A stretch of 37,086 nt of DNA, from contig CADEEA010000031.1 in the NCBI GenBank assembly GCA_902826245.1, positions 1 through 37,086 on the forward strand, in the 5' to 3' direction. The notes beneath the pieces were generated by a model that did not search any database, was not told the origin of the DNA, and saw only the letters and a list, made by a program, of their open reading frames with translations. Source of the stretch: an uncultured Alphaproteobacteria bacterium (GTDB taxonomy: Bacteria > Pseudomonadota > Alphaproteobacteria > Caulobacterales > Aquidulcibacteraceae). The position numbers and the translations under genes were made by a program. Positions 31,720 through 37,086 of the stretch are shown here, piece by piece (the first letter of the stretch is position 1; each line of letters begins with the position of its first letter).

Positions 31720-33738
31720 ATGCGCCTTTTCATCTTCGCCTGCGCCGCCTTCGCTCTCGCCGCCTGCGCTCCGCCCGCCCCGGCGCCGCAGAATCAGTAC
31801 AACCCCACGATTACCCGCGACGAATATGGCGTCCCAACGGTGCATGGCCGCACCGACGCCGAGGCCGCCTACGGGATTGGCTACGCGCATGCCGAGGATA
31901 ATTTCGAGACCATCCAGCTCGTGGTGCTGGCTGCGCGCGGCAAGCTCGGCACGCACCTCGGCGAGCAAGGCGCGCGCAGCGACTTTCTGTGGCATCTGCT
32001 CGGCGTGAAAGCGGCGGTCGATGCCGGTTATGAGCGCGATCTCTCGCCGGAGTTCCGCGAAATTATCGAGGGCTATGCCGCGGGCCTTGCAGCTTATGGG
32101 GCCGAACATCCAAGCGAGGTGCTTGCCGGCGCACGCAATCCCACAGGGCGCGATGTCGCGGCAGGCTCGGCGCTGACGTTGCCTCTATTCTGGGGCTTTG
32201 AGCGAACGCTTGCGCGTGTCGTCGATAAGGATGGGCGTCCCTGCGCGGTGCAGGAAGCGAGCGCGGAGACGCTCGACTGGGGCTCGAACGCGTTCGCGGT
32301 GGCGCCGGGGCGATCCGCGGACGGCCACACCCGCTTGATCGTCAATTCGCACCAGCCCTGGGCCGGGCCGGTGGCGTGGTACGAAGCCGGCGTGTCGAGC
32401 GACACGGGCTGGCGCATGCATGGCGGGCTGTTTCCCGGCTCGCCGTTTCCGGTGCTGGGAACCAACGGGCGTCTCGGCTTTGCGGCGACGGTCAACCTTC
32501 CTGACCTCGCTGACCTCTATCGGCTCACCACCGATGACGCCCATCCCGATCAATATTTTTTCGATGGCCAATGGCGGCGCTTCGAGACGCGCACGATCTG
32601 GCTTGGCGTGAAAATGGGCTGGTTCACGCTGCCTGTGCCGCGCACGCTGCGCTCCACTGTGCATGGACCCGCGTTCGAGACCGCCGATGGCTGGGTGGCG
32701 GTGCGCTACGCCGGCGCGGGCGAGATCCGCGCCATGGAGCAATTCTATCGAATGGGCCGCGCGCAAAACTTCGATGCGTGGCGCGAAGCGATGCGGATGC
32801 GCGCAATTCCCTCGTTCAACTTCATGTACGCCGACGCCACCGGCCGCATCGGCTATTTCTACAATGCCATCCTGCCACGGCGAGCCGCAGGCTACGATTG
32901 GTCCGGCTGCGTGCCGGGCGACACCAGCGCGAATGTATGGGCGATGGACGATCGCCTCGACGCGCCGGAATTGGTCGACCCGCGCTCGGGCTGGGCCGCG
33001 AGCACAAATGGCGCGCCTTGGTACGTCACCGATGAAAACGCCAACATGGCGCCGGAGGACTATTCCGAAGCCGCGCCCTTCATCGAGACCTATGTCACCA
33101 ATCGCGGCTATCGCGCGATTGAGCTGCTCTCACCACTCGCGCGCATCAGCGACGAACAATTGCTCGCGACGAAGTTCGACGTCACCTCCAGCGAGCGTTC
33201 GCGCACAAAGGAGATGGTCAATCTCATCCTCGCCGCCGACGCTGCCAACGATGCCGAGCTTGCCGAGATACAGACGCTGCTGCGCACCTGGGACCGGCGC
33301 GCCGCCAATGACAGTCCCGCCGCCGCTCTCGTCGGCATGGCGTTCATCCCGCTCTACAATGCCGTCCGCGAGGGCCGGCCTGTGCCCGACCCGCTGACCA
33401 GTGTGCGTGAGGCCGCCGCTCATCTGCGTATGCATTTCGGCCGCCTCGATCCCCCACTCGGAGAGGTGCTACGACTGCGACGCGGTAACGTGGACCTCCC
33501 GCTCGAGGGGGCGCCAGACGTGTTGCGCGCGTTGCGCTGGTACGCCGACGACGACGGCCGCCTCAACGCCGATTTCGGCGACGGCCTTATGATGGTGATG
33601 GATTGGGCGCCGGACGGAACGCTCAGCACGCGCGTTATCCATCAATGGGGCGCGAGCGAGCGCGCGGAAAGCCCTCACTACAACGACCAGGCGCCGCTGT
33701 TTGCACGACGCGAATGGCGTGTGGTTGATGTGCCTTGA
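31720..33738 (+). CDS. Penicillin-acylase-family lipoprotein
   Basis: A 672-residue Ntn-hydrolase precursor. A signal peptide with lipobox LAAC (Cys16) implies an outer-surface or periplasmic lipoprotein. TITRDEYGVPTVHGRTDAEAAYGIGYAHAEDN is the typical acylase start of the alpha chain. The conserved W-G-S-N at about residues 187-190 (DWGSNAFAVAPGRS) provides the autoprocessing site and nucleophile Ser189; HQPW and HGGLFPGSPFPVLGTN follow. The family cleaves amide bonds in penicillins, acyl-homoserine lactones or aculeacin. The substrate here cannot be told. AAGGA lies seven bases before the ATG at 31720; an ATG seven codons earlier is less likely. Confidence 0.88.
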   Translation: MRLFIFACAAFALAACAPPAPAPQNQYNPTITRDEYGVPTVHGRTDAEAAYGIGYAHAEDNFETIQLVVLAARGKLGTHLGEQGARSDFLWHLLGVKAAVDAGYERDLSPEFREIIEGYAAGLAAYGAEHPSEVLAGARNPTGRDVAAGSALTLPLFWGFERTLARVVDKDGRPCAVQEASAETLDWGSNAFAVAPGRSADGHTRLIVNSHQPWAGPVAWYEAGVSSDTGWRMHGGLFPGSPFPVLGTNGRLGFAATVNLPDLADLYRLTTDDAHPDQYFFDGQWRRFETRTIWLGVKMGWFTLPVPRTLRSTVHGPAFETADGWVAVRYAGAGEIRAMEQFYRMGRAQNFDAWREAMRMRAIPSFNFMYADATGRIGYFYNAILPRRAAGYDWSGCVPGDTSANVWAMDDRLDAPELVDPRSGWAASTNGAPWYVTDENANMAPEDYSEAAPFIETYVTNRGYRAIELLSPLARISDEQLLATKFDVTSSERSRTKEMVNLILAADAANDAELAEIQTLLRTWDRRAANDSPAAALVGMAFIPLYNAVREGRPVPDPLTSVREAAAHLRMHFGRLDPPLGEVLRLRRGNVDLPLEGAPDVLRALRWYADDDGRLNADFGDGLMMVMDWAPDGTLSTRVIHQWGASERAESPHYNDQAPLFARREWRVVDVP

Positions 33739-33780
33739 GGGTCAAGAAGTGCGGGCGCATGGCTTTCGAAAAACCACACT

Positions 33781-33930
33781 CCGTCATTCCGGGGCCGCCG
33801 GAGGCGGAACCCGGAACCCAGGGGCAACACGCTCCGGTAATCGGACGCCCCCGAGCAACAAAGCCGCGGTAAGAATGGCGCTCTTCGATCCCCTGGGTTC
33901 CGGATCGCGCTCCGCGCGTCCGGAATGACG
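33781..33930. repeat. Interspersed palindromic repeat, copy 6 (enlarged centre)
   Basis: A 150-bp copy with ends CCGTCATTCCGG and CCGGAATGACG. The internal ACCCAGGGG and CCCCTGGGT are about 75 bases apart instead of the usual 20-30, because of an extra segment in the centre (33829-33888). Confidence 0.88.
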
Positions 33931-33969
33931 AAATTTGGTAGTCCGTAGGCTTGAATTTGAGAGAAACAC

Positions 33970-34326
33970 ATGCGCCTGATCAACATCGCCGCCGCACTGA
34001 GCGGACTGGTCGCGCTGGGATTTCTTGTCGCCGCCGCCCATCCGCTGCGCGATGCGCTTGAGGCCGCCGATCTTGACCGCATCAAACTTGGCGCCTTCGT
34101 ACAATTGGGCGCAGCCTGCGCAGGTCTCGCCATCGCTAATCGCGTAGGCAGGCTAAACGCTATAGCGGGAACTCTTATACTGGCGGGTGCTGCGCTATTC
34201 GCGGGCGCACTCTACGCCATCTCGCTCACGCAAGACCGCACCTTCTCCATGCTAGCGCCGATCGGCGGATCGACTTTGATCATCGGTTGGGCGGTGCTGG
34301 CGTTTGCACGCCCGGCTCAGTCCTGA
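33970..34326 (+). CDS. DUF423-like small membrane protein
   Basis: A 118-residue inner-membrane protein with four hydrophobic segments. The late pattern AGAALFAGALYAISLTQDRTFSMLAPIGGSTLIIGW matches DUF423 proteins such as YgdD (GAALFSGSLY, then TPIGG). The early conserved GAHGL region of the family is not obvious, so it is a divergent member. GAGAG precedes the ATG. The end overlaps the convergent 48-residue gene by ten bases. Role unknown. Confidence 0.7.
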   Translation: MRLINIAAALSGLVALGFLVAAAHPLRDALEAADLDRIKLGAFVQLGAACAGLAIANRVGRLNAIAGTLILAGAALFAGALYAISLTQDRTFSMLAPIGGSTLIIGWAVLAFARPAQS

Positions 34327-34463
34327 GGTGCGCGTGAATCGAGCCGGTGGCGCAGCGCTTCCAGATCGCGCTGCAACTGGCTCACGCGATCGAGGAGGGT
34401 CCATAAAGCGGCGCCCATCGGCACAAGCACCACGAGGATGACGTAATCTACGGGCGCGCCCAT
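34317..34463 (-). CDS. 48-residue single-pass membrane / coiled-coil protein
   Basis: A short gene that is easily missed. ATG at 34463 has GGAG seven bases upstream. The product begins MGAPVDYVILVVLVPMGAAL (one membrane helix, residues about 5-22) and continues WTLLDRVSQLQRDLEALRHR with a heptad-like Leu pattern, ending LDSRAPQD. This resembles small membrane-anchored coiled-coil proteins. Its last ten bases overlap the end of the DUF423-like gene on the other strand. The evidence is codon logic, a strong ribosome site and a sensible topology. Confidence 0.65.
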   Translation of the reverse strand: MGAPVDYVILVVLVPMGAALWTLLDRVSQLQRDLEALRHRLDSRAPQD

Positions 34464-34588
34464 CTTATCTCTCCTGGCGCCAGAGATAGTCGCCCGCCCC
34501 CCTTCCGCGCAACGCTTGACCTGCGTTCGGAGCCGATTAGTGTCCCCGACTAAACGGGGGCGCGGTCGGCGCGAGGGACAGCCTAGAT

Positions 34589-35011
34589 ATGAAACTCGAC
34601 ACTACGCTTGTCGCCGCGCGGATTTTGGGGCCGCTTTTTGTGTTCGCGGGCGTGCTGTTGATCACGCAGCCGGCGCGCGTGCTTTCCTCAATCGGCGGGT
34701 TCTTGATCAACCCATCGCTAATGAGCCTCGCGGCTTTCATCGTGCTGCTGATGGGTCTGACTTTGGTCACCTTCCATCAGCGCTGGGACACGATCACGGC
34801 GAGCATTATCAGCATCATGGGATGGCTGTTTATCGTGCGCGGCGGGATCATGCTGCTGGCGCCCGACCTTATCCTTGTTGCAGCCAACTTCATCGATAGT
34901 CAGCCCCAGGCGATCCCGATCGCGGGCTGCGTGGCCGCACTTCTCGGCGTCTGGCTCACCTATACCGGCTTCATCGCCGGCATGCTGCGCTTCGACCACC
35001 CCACGCGCTGA
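34589..35011 (+). CDS. Small four-helix membrane protein
   Basis: A 140-residue hypothetical inner-membrane protein with four hydrophobic segments (about residues 10-30, 42-60, 68-90 and 105-130). Short loops carry TFHQRWDTI and DSQPQAIP. GAGGGA lies ten bases before the ATG. No named family is recognised. It lies just upstream of the TPP riboswitch, whose leader begins about 30 bases after its stop, and there is no sign that it is linked to thiamine metabolism. Confidence 0.7.
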   Translation: MKLDTTLVAARILGPLFVFAGVLLITQPARVLSSIGGFLINPSLMSLAAFIVLLMGLTLVTFHQRWDTITASIISIMGWLFIVRGGIMLLAPDLILVAANFIDSQPQAIPIAGCVAALLGVWLTYTGFIAGMLRFDHPTR

Positions 35012-35043
35012 TTGCGTTGCGCGCGGCGTGGGCCTAAGCCTCG

Positions 35044-37061
<2,018 letters not shown>

Positions 37062-37086
37062 CGGGCGCAGATCAGCGAGAAACTGA

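Overview
The window is GC-rich alphaproteobacterial chromosome. The tRNA-Val / cpdR / N-formylglutamate amidohydrolase / hisN grouping, the CpdR sequence type, the many palindromic intergenic repeats and the ThiC and TypA sequences point to an alphaproteobacterium, probably of the Caulobacterales/Hyphomonadaceae side. That placement is inference; there is no rRNA or other phylogenetic marker here.

Region 1 (1-3900) is accessory-looking. It holds a protein with an R-x4-H (HEPN-type) motif, a small zinc-ribbon protein, an AbiU2-like HEPN protein, a divergent DUF3800 protein and an unrecognised protein. It ends at the 3' end of tRNA-Val(GAC), a classic integration point. No integrase is visible in the window. 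Region 2 (3900-12700) is core-like: tRNA-Val, cpdR, N-formylglutamate amidohydrolase, typA, an alpha/beta hydrolase, two tandem XRE regulators that are clear paralogues, and hisN. A 2-kb stretch (8.7-10.8 kb) is packed with at least three families of palindromic repeats and two small genes of unknown function.

Region 3 (12.7-31.2 kb) is mainly a polyamine locus. AguA and AguB convert agmatine to putrescine. PotF-PotH-PotI-PotG import putrescine/spermidine. Two glutamine-synthetase-like gamma-glutamylpolyamine synthetases (PuuA type), PuuB, PuuD and a SpuC-type aminotransferase degrade it towards GABA. A GntR/FCD regulator sits divergent to puuA and is the likely local controller. The PuuC aldehyde dehydrogenase step is not encoded here. 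A GT39-type membrane glycosyltransferase with a KDPG aldolase, an S41-like hydrolase and a further class-III aminotransferase are interleaved.

Region 4 (31.2-37.1 kb) has a repeat-rich gap with a small frameshifted ORF, a penicillin-acylase-family lipoprotein, small membrane proteins (one DUF423-like, one of only 48 residues overlapping it convergently) and thiC under a TPP riboswitch. ThiC contains about 33 residues encoded by a near-perfect 100-bp palindromic element, one arm of which also occurs in the intergenic gap at 31.25 kb. This in-frame repeat, the HEPN/DUF3800 island at tRNA-Val, the terminator-backed small ORF antisense upstream of typA, and the twin palindromes at 10.4 kb are the most interesting points.
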